The translations under genes were made by a program, and so were the position numbers. 64,000 nt of DNA from Clavulina sp. PMI_390 (taxonomy: Eukaryota; Basidiomycota; Agaricomycetes; Cantharellales; Hydnaceae): assembly GCA_015039315.1 (NCBI GenBank), contig WIDE01000027.1, positions 104,116-168,115 on the forward strand. The letters run 5' to 3'. Of this stretch, positions 38,533-49,613 are shown piece by piece. The notes under the pieces were generated by a model. That model worked only from the letters and a program-made list of their open reading frames with translations. It did no database searches and was not told where the DNA came from. The first letter of the stretch is position 1. The number at the start of each line of letters is the position of its first letter.

Positions 38533-40598
38533 TCATATCGAGAATAGCTCGGTGTGCACCTCGACTCCGCCCACAGCAGCAGCCTCGCGAACGCCTACAC
38601 TCGCCACCGCATTTTGCGCAGTCCTTGTCAGACTCTCTGGACCACTTGCTGCAACGCCAACTCCCCCAGCTACTCCCGTTAACCTCGTCTCGTCAAGCAA
38701 CGGAGCGAGCAGCTCAGATATGCTAGGCTTTGCAATCTCCACTGTCAGCTTCGGTATCAGCGGGACAGCCTCGGGGTTGCACAAACATGTCACAAAGACT
38801 CTGAACTGCACGTCAATCTCCACCTCGCCTTCTTTTTCGCCGTCGCCGGCTCTGATGGCTGAAGCAGCGCGCGCGATCGCCATAAAGTATCGCTCGAACC
38901 ATGCGATGGCTCCGAATGAGCGAATGTACCATGCGAAGACGACGCGTCGCGTGCGCTCGCCTCTGCTTCGTCGCAGCTTGACAATTCTCCCTACGAGATC
39001 GTCGAGGATGCCCAGCGTAAATGTGACGCCGCTCCCGCCCGAGACGAGCAGGACGCTCTCAAAGTCCCCAAAGTCCAGTGAAGACCCCCCGTATGGCCCG
39101 TCGAGGATGACTGTCGCATGCTCGCGACCTTTAGAACCAGGCCCTGCTTGCGCGAATGCGTTGAGTGCACGCGTCCAGTCGCCACAGGCACGAACAGCAA
39201 GTGTCAGCCCTCCAGGATGAACATCCGACTGGGAGGGAGTAACAGGACCACTGGGATAGTAGTTGTCTGCTTGGGGTGTTACAGTGAGCGCGGACGTCTC
39301 CCGCGGAGCGTTGAGGATGGTGAGCGAGTGCGACTCGGCCCACCCTTGCGGGAAAAGCACGCGCAAGTTGACGTGCTGCCCTGCGACCCACCCGCCTGTG
39401 ACATGCGGAATATGGACGAGTGTCATTTGCGTGTCGCGGGATTCGAGGTGCGCATCTTTGATGCGGTAGCGGAGAAGGCGAAGGAATAGGTCAAGAGAGT
39501 ATATGGCGACAGGAGGGAAGATCCATGGGATGGTGTAAGGGGTGTGATAGGTGATGATGACGAAGAAGACGATAACGGCGACAATACTAATTTATGCACC
39601 TGTCAGTAGCCTGCACCATCAAAAGAATATGGTAATACTTACTGAGTGAAGTAGAATAGTCCGTAGAACCGCTTCCTCACGGGTCGCAAGCTAAGAATCA
39701 CAATCATGCATAATGTGGCGTATGCTGCCATGCCGAGACGAGGCTTCATCGTCGTCAAGTATGCCGGTTGGCCGGCGCGGAGGTACTGATTGATCCAAAG
39801 CGAGCCGTGTACGGTCGCCATAAGCCAGATACCCCGCCCTGACCATCGATGGAGTACGTTGAGCTTCTCGTAACCACGGCCAAGAAGGAAGGCAGCCGGA
39901 CTATTTTTAGAGCCGAAAAGGAATACAGGCGTGAGTTGGGCAAGGGCGAGGAAGCCTGTGAGGGCGCGGAATGTCAATATTGCATATTAGGGAAGAAAGG
40001 GTTCTGGGTAAATGATGACTCACCAGCACGATTTGAGTTCACTCTGAGGTTGGACTGAGCGAGCAGACAACCAAGCAGAATGGCATAGTACACCATGAGG
40101 ATAAGTACTATTGGATGAAGGCGTGAGTAATTCAGATAATAAGGAACAGATTCACAAGTTCCAATGCGCACCTTCGCCAAGATCGACTCGGGTTTTAGGG
40201 ATCGAGTATAGGGTTGGGCCATGGATCAATGCCCGTCCACCTCCCAGCCATCGCATTCGGGGTTTTGGACTCTTCGGAGGTAATAACTTTTCGTCTTGTG
40301 AGACTTTCTCGTATCTATTAGATGACAAGGACTCCCAAAAGCCCGTGGACTGCCACAATCGGCCATTCCGCATGGACTGCAGCACCCGAGGGGCAGCAAC
40401 GAAGACGAATATTCCAAAGAGCGAGGTCCATCCTGCGGTAAAGTATCGAGACCACCGTGGATCAAAGACGTAGGTGCTGTCGTCGCCGTGCGCCCGTTGT
40501 GATCAGTCAAGGTGGAATGCGGAGCACAAGGTGCGGATAGCTTACTCTTGGATTTGAGGACCTACGGTTCCACCACCAGTTGGATCAGAGAGAGACAT
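38533..40598 (-). CDS. Ferric reductase (NOX/FRE family)
   Basis: Membrane flavocytochrome that passes electrons from NADPH through FAD and two haems to extracytoplasmic Fe(III)/Cu(II). The start at 40596-40598 gives MSLSDPTGGGTVGPQIQ, and five or so introns follow. Membrane segments include AGWTSLFGIFVFVAAPRVLQ and VLILMVYYAILLGCLLAQ. The haem core is LHRWSGRGIWLMATVHGSLW, carrying two of the spaced histidines. The FAD domain holds HIPHVTGGWVAGQHVNLRV and an ESHSLTILNAP block where most relatives have HPF(T/S)I. The NADPH site is LLVSGGSGVTFTLGIL, with a late ASGPESL replacing the usual CGP. It ends GVEVHTELFSI at 38533. Metal specificity cannot be told from sequence. Confidence 0.85.
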
Positions 40599-41542
40599 TG
40601 CTTAAGAGGGCTACTGCAAGGTCTAGAGCTCGACAAGGCTTGGTGTTGGTGGTTGGGAAACGGAAGTGAAGCCATCCTTCTCTCTTGCTCAGCGACGGGG
40701 AGGCGATTGCGCCGAGCCACAAATCAACTCAAAGAACTTTTTTTCATTCAAGGAACAAATTCTTTTTCTATGCTTCCTCTTTCTGATCAACAACGAGGGA
40801 TCGGCAACCTAGGATACTCAATAGAAGCCTCCTTTAGCCTTTCAGCGAACACTGAACCAGAAATCCAATAGCAGGGGTGATCAGAAGCGTGAGTATGCGT
40901 GTCGTGTTGGGGTATCTTTAGTCTCTTCCTCGTCGAGCCAAATAAATAGCTTGCTCTCATCCACCAAGAATGTTCAGTTTGGCAGACACTCCTCTTTCTA
41001 ATCCTAATAGAGTTGACCAGATTTGGTCGAATTGAGCCAGGCGCTTGATCTGCCTTGCCTCTCATTAATGTTAAAGCATAGGGACCTTTTACTCTGCCCA
41101 CGCCATGAGCAGCGAGTGGAGCATCATATTCAGCTGTCCATCAGTGCATAATCTTATCAGAGCAACCATAGTTTAGCTTCAACAGTTCACTTCAAGCCGA
41201 TGAGAAAGGTCATGCGACCGCTTTCCAGGCACTATGGCCATCACTATAAATATTTCGTTCGACTCATGTGGTATTGTTCGGTCGCGTCAATCCCTTGGCG
41301 CTCGCTCCGCGCAAGGCTGTGCCACGCTCATCTTAGAACTAAATGTTCGGTACGACCGATAGCCCCGATGACTATCAGATAACTCAGTCGAACGGCCGTC
41401 CCTTTGTTGGAGCTTGCAATTATAGTCTCCGGGAGCGCATGTGGTACGAGGCATATTTGGCATCATCAAGTGAGTCATTCACCTTTCTCTATATTATAAA
41501 TCGTTGGTGGCGATACTGAGCTCCCCTTCCAACCACCACAGT
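40599..41542. other. Divergent promoter region, ferric reductase and first arrestin
   Basis: Intergenic between a minus-strand and a plus-strand gene. TATAAA occurs at 41495-41500, 43-48 nt before the arrestin start, and another TATAAATA at about 41245-41252. No coding exon recognised. Confidence 0.4.
41495..41500 (+). promoter_or_regulatory. TATA box of arrestin-like gene 1
   Basis: TATAAA followed by TCG, about 45 nt ahead of the ATG at 41543. Confidence 0.4.
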
Positions 41543-43142
41543 ATGCCTGGGCCACTATCACAGACGTCGTCTTCTAATGAGGTATGCTTCCATGCTGATG
41601 CTTTGTGGTATGGCTAAGTTTCATGACTTGCGCAGGAGAGCTACCTCTTTGGTGCCGATGACTCTCAGTTCAAGGACCTAGAGGACATTCCTAGCTACCA
41701 AGAAGCCATACGGCCGCAGATCACCAAGCACATATTCTCCTCCAGGCCTCTTGCTAAGGGGTCGTCCATTTCGCTTGAACTCAACAGCGCAGCAGCGAAC
41801 CCCGACTCGACTCCCCTATTCTCAGAAGGGGCCATTATAGAAGGTCGCGTCTTGTTAGATTTCAAGAAGAATCTCAATGTGAAGGAGGTTCAGCTTACAG
41901 TGAGTACTTAGTCTTGGCCTATAGCAATCCATCCCTGATCCTCTTTCAGGTGCGCGGGCAGGCAACGTCTATGATAGGGTCAATCTACCCTGTTTCGTTC
42001 AATCTGAGCTTTCTCGAGATCACTCGTGTACTTTGGCCATCATCGCACCACTATAATACTACTCTGGGTCAACCCTCATCATCTTCGTCTCGCACATCAA
42101 CCTCATCTAACCCTCCTCATTGGCTCACCTTCCGACTTGGGTTGCCTCCCACACTAAGCTATGAAGGGAAGCAATATACCTTACCTCCGACATACACCGG
42201 CAAGGCTTATATCGACTATTCGTTGGAGGTCACAATCAAAAGAGACTTCCTGCATTCCGATTTCAGGTGACCTTTCATCCACTGCGGCTATCAATGTATG
42301 CTTATATTCGTGTTCATTTACCAGTCTCCAGGCTCCCTTTCGATATATTCCTCAAGCTCGGCCAGAAGCCAACCACCGACTCTCCCTTACCCGTGCTTTA
42401 CCCTCCCCAGGCTTCAATGATGCCATCGACCCTGTGGATTGGCATGTGTCCAACCTCACGATCGCTGGTCGATCGAGTAATGCATCATCCGATGGAGCTC
42501 TCGTGGCTCGAGTATGTATAATAGCCAATCATCATCCCGTTGCTACCACTCAGATCGTCTTTCATCTGGCTGTTTCACTAGGTCCTTATACCCCAACCTG
42601 TCGAATATCGCACAGGAAGCATTGTTGCATTCCGCATCTTCCTCTCAACCACATCGTCCCAAATCGCACCCTCCGTACTAGCACCTGAGAATTGGGAGGT
42701 CTCCCTCGTACAGCACTGTACTCTCCGCTCTCCCTCCGTGAAGAATGGTACTTCGGGAAAGCTCGAGGCTAACAACGAGCCTGGTCCCGACTCCAGCTTT
42801 GCAGATATCCTCGCCAAGGCTAAGCTCACATCTCCTACGACAGCTCCATCGAGTACCGTCGAGCCGGACGGAGAATCCACCCCGGGTCACGCGAGGATTC
42901 TCGATGGGAAGATACGTATGCCAAGGGATTTGGTAGCAAACTTCGAGTTTCCGTTTTTGAACATCGAGGTGAGTAGAGCATCTATCTAAAATATTTCTCC
43001 TGGTTTCTGATCCCATGTAAATGTAAACTATCGATAGTACTCCATCCGTTTAACTCCCAAGATTCCGGATTTTGAGCAGCTGGACCCACAGCCTGTGGAG
43101 GTGCCTATTACTGTCGTCGCTTGCCTTCCTGGAGGACATTAA
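41543..43142 (+). CDS. Arrestin-like (alpha-arrestin N-domain) protein, copy 1
   Basis: First of four tandem plus-strand paralogues. A short first exon (MPGPLSQTSSSNE) joins ESYLFGADDSQFKDLEDIPS. The arrestin N-type beta-sandwich includes KGSSISLELNSAAAN, EGAIIEGRVLLDFKKNLNVK, VRGQATSMIGSIYP, LPPTYTGKAYIDYSLEVTIK and RDFLHSDFSLQAPFRYIP. The C-half has WHVSNLTIAGRSS, VLIPQPVEYRTGSIVAFRIF and FEFPFLNIEYSIRLTPKIP, ending VVACLPGGH. Alpha-arrestins are adaptors that bring Nedd4/Rsp5 ubiquitin ligases to membrane cargo; the PPTY in the N-domain fits a WW-binding PPxY but sits at a structural turn, so its use as a ligase motif is inference. About six introns. Confidence 0.75.
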
Positions 43143-43990
43143 TGAAGAATGTAAATCTAATGAGATATCCGCGAATTCGACTTAGCAATACCCCCTGATG
43201 TATATATCTACCGGCATTAGTGCCGGCTGGGACTTGGACTTTCATGGACATATTTGCCATTGTTTGCTCGGCTTTAGATCCAGCTTTTCGTCATGATGAG
43301 TTTCACTGTTCCTCCAATATCAATCTCGCAGCTGTGTGCAAGATTCGCTGAGAAATGATGCTTGCGCGCATAAACCATTAGGGCCACTCGGTCGCAAACC
43401 GTGCGCCCAGCCAGCCAGCTGCCACAATCTTTGATACTCATTCGCATCAAGTTTGAGCGCCTTGATACTCCCTCATCTGCCTCAGATCTCTGTGTTGGCA
43501 CTACCGTCTTCAAACATGTGAAGCCGGCTTCCGCGGTCCCAAAAGCCCCGGCCCCGGCCCCACTAATCGCCCACTGCGTGCTGCGTCGGCCCTTCGGAGC
43601 GCTCGTCGGTCTCCAGCCCACCGACTTGTGACCAAATTCACTCACCCACCGAAAAAAGTCGGCCACCTATATCCGGGCGGCTTTGCGCTGCTCCTGCGCT
43701 GCGAATGTGCTGAAGCTCAATGGGCGACACAGATCTAGTACCCTCGCAGTCGGTCATGCACGGCCAGGGTGTATTCATCGGCGGGCTTGGCGTGTGTGAG
43801 TCAAAGGCGGATACTCAATTGATGTCGCAGCCGTCATTCTACTAGCCTTTGCGCTTACGCAGCAGCGATTGCCTCAAGGCAAGGTGAGTGAGTCATTAGG
43901 GTTGGGGCTGTTGAGTATTAAATATTGTGTGGCACTACCTACCAGGCACATCTTCCCCTCAATTTTCGACTCTCTACTCTCGGGAGCATC
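43143..43990. other. Intergenic between arrestin-like copies 1 and 2
   Basis: A GC-rich patch at 43490-43640 gives long overlapping frames on both strands (minus 43274-43666 has only a GTG start), judged non-coding. The AT-rich TATTAAATATTG near 43915-43927 may be the copy 2 promoter. Confidence 0.4.
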
Positions 43991-45567
43991 ATGTCAACTT
44001 CACCATCCTACTCCTCCTACGAGGTATGCCGTATATTCCGATAGTTTCAATGCCCTTGGCTTTAATCTCGTTCACGTTTTCCAGGCGGCCTACCTCTTTG
44101 CTCCCTCTGAATCAGAGGCCAAAGATATGGAGGATATCCCGAGCTACGAAGAAGCAGTTCGGCATAAAGGCTCTAGACATATCTTCTCATCTAAGCGGTT
44201 CGCGAAGGGTTCATCCATATCACTCGAGCTCAACAGTACCGCAAACGACCCCGACGCAACACCTCACTTCTCAGAAGGAGCAACACTAGCAGGACGCGTT
44301 TTGTTGGACTTCAAGAAGAAATTGGGCGCCAAGGAGGTGACAATCACTGTTAGTTGTATCTCTCTTAGTGTGGTGTGCCCATGAATGATACTCAATCGCC
44401 GAGGGCTTGCAGGTCCGTGGTCGAGCAACGTCTCTCATCAGCTCACTGCACCCTACACAATTCGATACAAGCTTCCTTGATATGACTAACGTATTGTGGT
44501 CGTCGTCCTACGATGTTAATTCGTCATCCCCTTCATCATCATCCTCGCCGCTATGCCCTCCCCCTGTACTCCCTTTCCAACTCTCGCTCCCAACATCATT
44601 ATCCTACAAAGGGAAAGATACTGTACTACCACCGACATATGCAGGCAAAGCATACATAGATTACGTGGTTGAGGTCACCGTCAAGAGGGATTTCCTGCAT
44701 TCTGATCTCAGGCAAGTGTTTATTTGCTACAGATATATGACTATGGCCTTCATGCTTAAAACGACTCCTCAATAGCCTGCAAGCCCCCCTTCGTTATTTA
44801 CCTCGGTCCCGGTCCCAGCCTTTCCAGTTACTCTCACTCGGGCGCGCTCATCGTTCCCCCGGTCCTGGCGATCCCGTGGATCCCTCAGTATGGCACGAAT
44901 CTATATTCTCGATACCCGTGCGACCAAAGGGCGGCAAAGTGGAGACGGTACTCCTAGCTCGAGTGCGTGCCCGTGATTTATGCCCGATCAATTCTGCGAT
45001 TAATCCTAATTCTCCTCATCCATCATCGTTGATAGGTCCTTATCCCTCTGCCCCTCGTGTACTCTACTGGGAGCTCGGTCCCTTTCTATATCTTCCTTTC
45101 CTCAGCACCATCACCTGACATCACATCCTCCACACTCTCGTCTCAAAATTTGGAAATCTATTTCGCGCAGCACTGCGCCTTCTCCTCACGCCCCACTCCG
45201 AGCAAGTCGGCGGGAAATCATAATACCCCCGACGCAGCTCCTTCGGACTGTGTAGAAGTTCTCGCCAAAGCGAAATTGAGCCGCATTTCTGTCGATGCTG
45301 GCGAGGCGTCGGTAGCTGAGAACACTATTGCACTGAAGGGAACGGTAGATATTCCGAGGCACGCAGTACCAACCTTCGATTTCCCGTTACTAAGTGTTGA
45401 GGTAGGCATTGTCTCGCTTTATTCTCCACAGATTATAGTATTCTGCTCTGTTCTCACCTTACGTTGTTCCTTCATAGTATCGTATTCACCTCGTCCCCAA
45501 ATTGTCAGATCTGCAGTTACTACACCATCCACCCCTAGAGGTCCCGATTAGCGTCGTGGTAAACTGA
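43991..45567 (+). CDS. Arrestin-like protein, copy 2
   Basis: Same exon plan as copy 1: a short first exon MSTSPSYSSYE, then AAYLFAPSESEAKDMEDIPS. Matching blocks are KGSSISLELNSTANDPDATP, GRVLLDFKKKLGAKEVTI, VRGRATSLISSLHPTQFD, LPPTYAGKAYIDYVVEVTVK, RDFLHSDLSLQAPLRYLP, VLIPLPLVYSTGSSVPFYIF and FDFPLLSVEYRIHLVPKL, ending LEVPISVVVN. A poly-serine loop (SSSPSSSSSP) interrupts the N-domain, as in the other copies. High similarity to copies 1 and 3 indicates fairly recent tandem duplication. Adaptor function as for copy 1 is inferred from the family. Confidence 0.75.
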
Positions 45568-45855
45568 TAAAGTTAGCCGCCGCTCAATGTGAGATTAGCA
45601 CACTACAAATGGGTTCCCCATCAATATATCCCCCTGCATGCGGCCTCCGCGTGACACCCCAATGTTTTGACGCTGTCTTTCGGCGGTTGATTATAACAGG
45701 CGGATCGAGAAAAAAAGGCTGTGCGGATCGTGACGCAAGCTCGAAGCTCCGCTACTTTCCTTATTCTGCGTCGTTCCATATACTTCTAGGTCCAAGAGTA
45801 AAAGACTGCCTCATCGTGCCGACTTGTACCCAAAAATCTCGTCCAAATTTGAGAA

Positions 45856-46323
45856 ATGCCTCCAGGTAACTTATGAATAGAACTCCCCTGTATCTGAGCA
45901 ATAGCCTCACCTGCCTCATAATCAAACGTTAGCGCAGCCTGTAGGCAACACAGGACGTCTTCATCAGTACATACAGACCACCCACCGAATGGCAATTGCA
46001 TGGGGGGTAAGTAAGAGCAAAAATTCTGTTTGGGGAAGGAGACAAGGGAAGCGCAAATCCAAAAAGTTGATAATCATCAATTTAGGAACCGCGGGGGAAA
46101 ATGGAGGGAAGACAGCAGGTTTGGACAATCGATCTGTTCGGTATATCTATCTAACGTTATATTTCCACCTCCCATACTCATGAAGCTCACCTTATGAACA
46201 TTCGACGCCACAGTCTTTTTACCAGATGGGAATCAGTGCGTCTTTACCGGTCAGGGCGGAAAGGTCGGGCATGCCAAGGACCATGCATCCCTTCAGGCGC
46301 TCCAAACTTTTTTTCCGCAATAG
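45856..46323 (+). CDS. Single dsRBD-like microprotein, copy F
   Basis: About 78 aa, plus strand, inserted between arrestin-like copies 2 and 3. A 10-nt first exon (ATGCCTCCAG, 45856-45865) is followed by a GTAACT donor. Then come GNTGRLHQYIQTTHRMAIAW (ending G at 46006), EPRGKMEGRQQVWTIDLF, and VFLPDGNQCVFTGQGGKVGH followed by AKDHASLQALQTFFPQ, with stop at 46321-46323. The middle exon differs from copy E in only a few positions (EPRG.M.G.QQ.W.IDL), and the intron positions are identical. It therefore belongs with D and E despite lying 10 kb away on the other strand. TTATAA occurs near 45691. Confidence 0.65.
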
Positions 46324-47305
46324 AGAAGCCTCATTTTTTCTTCAGAGTCATGCTCTAATATCGGCGCCTAAATTTCTAACTCGTGTTTTCCACGAGCGCC
46401 CTTTTCCATTTTCAAATACTCCGTCGACTTTCCCAACACCACTCCACTTACTCCCCTGTCACCAATTAGAAGAGTTTTGGCTTGGGAATTCTTCCACGCT
46501 CGCATGTCACATTCCATTTCTCCCTGCCTTCCTGTTGTCCAATACGATTTCATTGAGGCGTTTCAGCCACAGCGCCTAGGATTGTCTGCCAAAGTTGCAT
46601 GACTTGTTTAGGCACGTTTAGAGAACTTCGATACAAACATTCACAACCTCATCCTGTTGAACCCTGCAATGCAAACATCCTCCTGGCGTCCAATATTAGA
46701 ACACCGTTTATCTGTAAATTTCACCGGATTTATCAAACGCCTCCACGACCACAAGTTCTAGATGGCATCGCTCATTGGGTTATTCGGGCACCATCACCGA
46801 AAATCTGCACCGTACTTTCGGATCCTCACGGCGCCGTTGCATCCACCACTTTAGCGCCGAGCTAAATATATAACCTGCTTCTTTGACGAGTTGCAAAACT
46901 GAATATAGCTACTACGACAGTGAACTGACACATCTTCCGTCTTTCCAAGCTAACCCTGCTCAGTGCACTTTTCTGGAATCTGACTCACCAATTCTTTGCG
47001 TGGCATCTCATATCTCCTAATGTGGCCTTCTCAGAACACGCTCCTCGCTTAAATGGAATGGCGTCAATGTCTGTATTCCAGAACGAGTCAATTCAGGTTG
47101 ATCGGCCCCGCAGTGACTCGGGTGCAGGGGACCCGCGCAGTAACATATTGAGAGCACCGGACGACTGGCTTCAGTATACAAAACTGCCGCGCAGAAGCTA
47201 ATACATGAATCGAGTCATTCTGATTCACTCTGTGCGTATATACGCAAGCACTTGTGGCAGTGGAGCCGCGTCACCATCCTTCACACTCGTCTCTACCTGG
47301 CAGTC
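46324..47305. other. Intergenic, copy F 3' flank and arrestin copy 3 promoter
   Basis: No supportable coding exon. Short plus frames at 46226-46579 and 46599-46865 lack motifs. TATATA at 47237-47242 lies about 65 nt before the copy 3 start. Confidence 0.4.
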
Positions 47306-48871
47306 ATGTCAGAATCTCTCTACTCGACACCATCATCGTACGGTTATGAGGTATAGGGCGGGATACTAGAGACCGCGAACCGTAATGACTTACTTGCTCT
47401 CGCTAATAGGAGAACTACCTCTTCGCATTGTCGGAAACAGAACCCAAGGATCCTGAAGATATACCTAGTTATCAGCAAGCCATTCAGCGCGAAAGAGCCA
47501 AGCACATATTCACCTCCAAATCTCTCGCCAAGGGATCCTCTATATCACTTGAGCTGAGCAGCATGTCCCCAAGCCCCGACTCCACGCCAGTCTTTTCCGA
47601 AGGTGCCATCATCGGCGGTCGCGTTCTATTGGACTTTAAGAAGAGGATTGGCGTGAAAGAAATTACAATCACTGTACGCCCCACCTCATCGCTCTCTTAC
47701 AACATTGTTTCGTCACTCACATGCTCTCCAGATCCGTGGTCAAGCAACATCCATATTGGGCTCCCTTCAACCTGTACAAGTTGACATGAATTTCCTCGAC
47801 ATAAAACACGTGCTCTGGTCATCATCGACCGCGGCTTCTTCGGTCCCCAGCTCTCCATCCTCTTCCTACTCATCTTCATACCCTCCACCATCTGTTGACT
47901 TTCGCCTACCCTTGCCAACTTCCATTTCGTATGCTGGAAAGCAATACTCCCTACCACCAACATACAAGGGAAAAGCACATATAGACTACATTGTGTTAAT
48001 TGTCGTGAAACGGGATTACTTACATTCCGATATCAGGTACTGTTTGGATTATCTCACGCTTGCCTCTGTTGCATAATAATCGTTGAATATTCTTTGCAGC
48101 CTGAGGGTTCCATTCCGTTATATCTCTCGAGTAGCACCTCGACCGTTTCATCAACTCGTTATGAACAACTCGTGGCACTTTCCAGGGCCGCAAGTGTCAA
48201 TTGACCCGATTGAGTGGCATGTGTCGACATTCAGCGTTCCTGGAAGGATACGAAATGGTCAACCTAGGTGGTTCTCGGTTCGAGTGCGTGTTTTGGTTGG
48301 TACGCTAACCTGCGGCGGCCTAACTAGCTGGACTGGCTTCCTTCATAGTTTATCACCCCGCAGCCTACCCAATATTCTGCCGGAGGTAAAATCCCATTCC
48401 GCCTCCTTGTCTCCGGCCCACTAGAGCAGCCATCAAACCTGATTCCACCATCAATGGTACAATGGGATGTCCACCTAGTGCAACATCGTACCTTCCAACT
48501 CGTCGCCACAGCACATAAACTGAATGCGACCATATCGCCAAGCAATAACCCAGTATCCTCAGGCGTGGATGTCCTCTCAACGACAAAGTTGAGGGCTGCG
48601 ACCACCGGGTTGCCTTTTAGCGAGATGGGATCAGTACCAGACACGATTTTGGATGGAGAATTATATATACCAATGGATATCGTGCCGACCTTCGAGTTTC
48701 CATTACTCAATGTGGAGGTAATGTGGATTATTGGCTCTCATTCTGACCCGCTGCTCACTGACCCGCTATGCCTAGTACCGCATCCGCCTCGTGCCCAAGA
48801 TGAAGGATTCTCAAATGATTGATTCTCCGCTTTTAGAAACCCCTATACTTGTTGTTGCCACTCTATACTAA
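47306..48871 (+). CDS. Arrestin-like protein, copy 3
   Basis: Short first exon MSESLYSTPSSYGYE, then ENYLFALSETEPKDPEDIPS. The N-domain blocks KGSSISLELSSMSPSPDSTP, GRVLLDFKKRIGVKEITI, IRGQATSILGSLQPVQVD, LPPTYKGKAHIDYIVLIVVK and RDYLHSDISLRVPFRYIS are in the same order as copies 1 and 2. The C-half has WHVSTFSVPGRIRNGQ, ITPQPTQYSAGGKIPFRLLV, VQWDVHLVQHRTFQLV and FEFPLLNVEYRIRLVPKM, ending PILVVATLY. PPTY is retained. The serine-rich loop is expanded (SSVPSSPSSSYSSSYPPPSV). Intact as far as can be seen. Confidence 0.75.
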
Positions 48872-49613
48872 ACTTAGTCAGGCAGAACATGATTCCACGA
48901 CTTTGCTATATGGTTGGTCTTTCGCTTTCACGCCTACCTCTTACGTCTTTATGGAACACATATGTAGCTCATTACTCCTGAGCGCTAGAGTGACACTCAA
49001 GAAATGAGCTGTCCATTCAATTTTATGTACAATAGTACCAAGTCATAATCTTAATGGTGGCCAAAGCGCCTCAAACAGTCAGTTACCGGTTCATAAAGGG
49101 CTTCCTCGATTTTATATACTTACGGCGACATCATTAATAATTACCGCCAAACAATCAAGAGATCACGATACCTTGGTGCTCCTGAGAGTGCCAAGCTAAC
49201 ATTTTGCAATTGCACTACTTGAATGATATTGTCAGAATGTTCGTTATGTAAGGGATCTGAAAGCATGTTCCCCATTCACTCTCATGGAGAAGTCCCACTG
49301 CCTTGATCTTTTGGGTCTCACTCTTCCCACGAGAGCTTCCCATATCTTACGAGCATCCAAGAATATGAATTCATCGACATCGCCCATCGTTCTCCTCGGG
49401 TGGAGCTATCAAGTAGCAGAATGACCGCAATTGCATCTAAGTTATGTATCATGTACCATCATGACGTCAATATCACCACACATGCATCATTAATTTCTCC
49501 ACGAGCACTGTGTGATCCCGCGAGCCCAGGCGGAGAAGAGACCCACTCGTTGCGCTTGGTTATCGTTTCCGTTATTGACACGACAACAAAGCCAGTGTCA
49601 AGTAAAGGAAAAT
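48872..49613. other. Intergenic between arrestin-like copies 3 and 4
   Basis: AT-rich in the first half (48950-49150). Plus-strand frames reaching 49729 overlap the first exon of copy 4 out of frame and are not counted. No other feature recognised. Confidence 0.4.

Noticed and set aside
38516..39220. 234-codon plus frame antisense to the ferric reductase
   Set aside because: Antisense shadow; the minus frame has clear FAD/NADPH motifs.
43274..43666. 130-codon minus frame between arrestin copies
   Set aside because: GTG start only, GC-rich patch with open frames on both strands, no motif.
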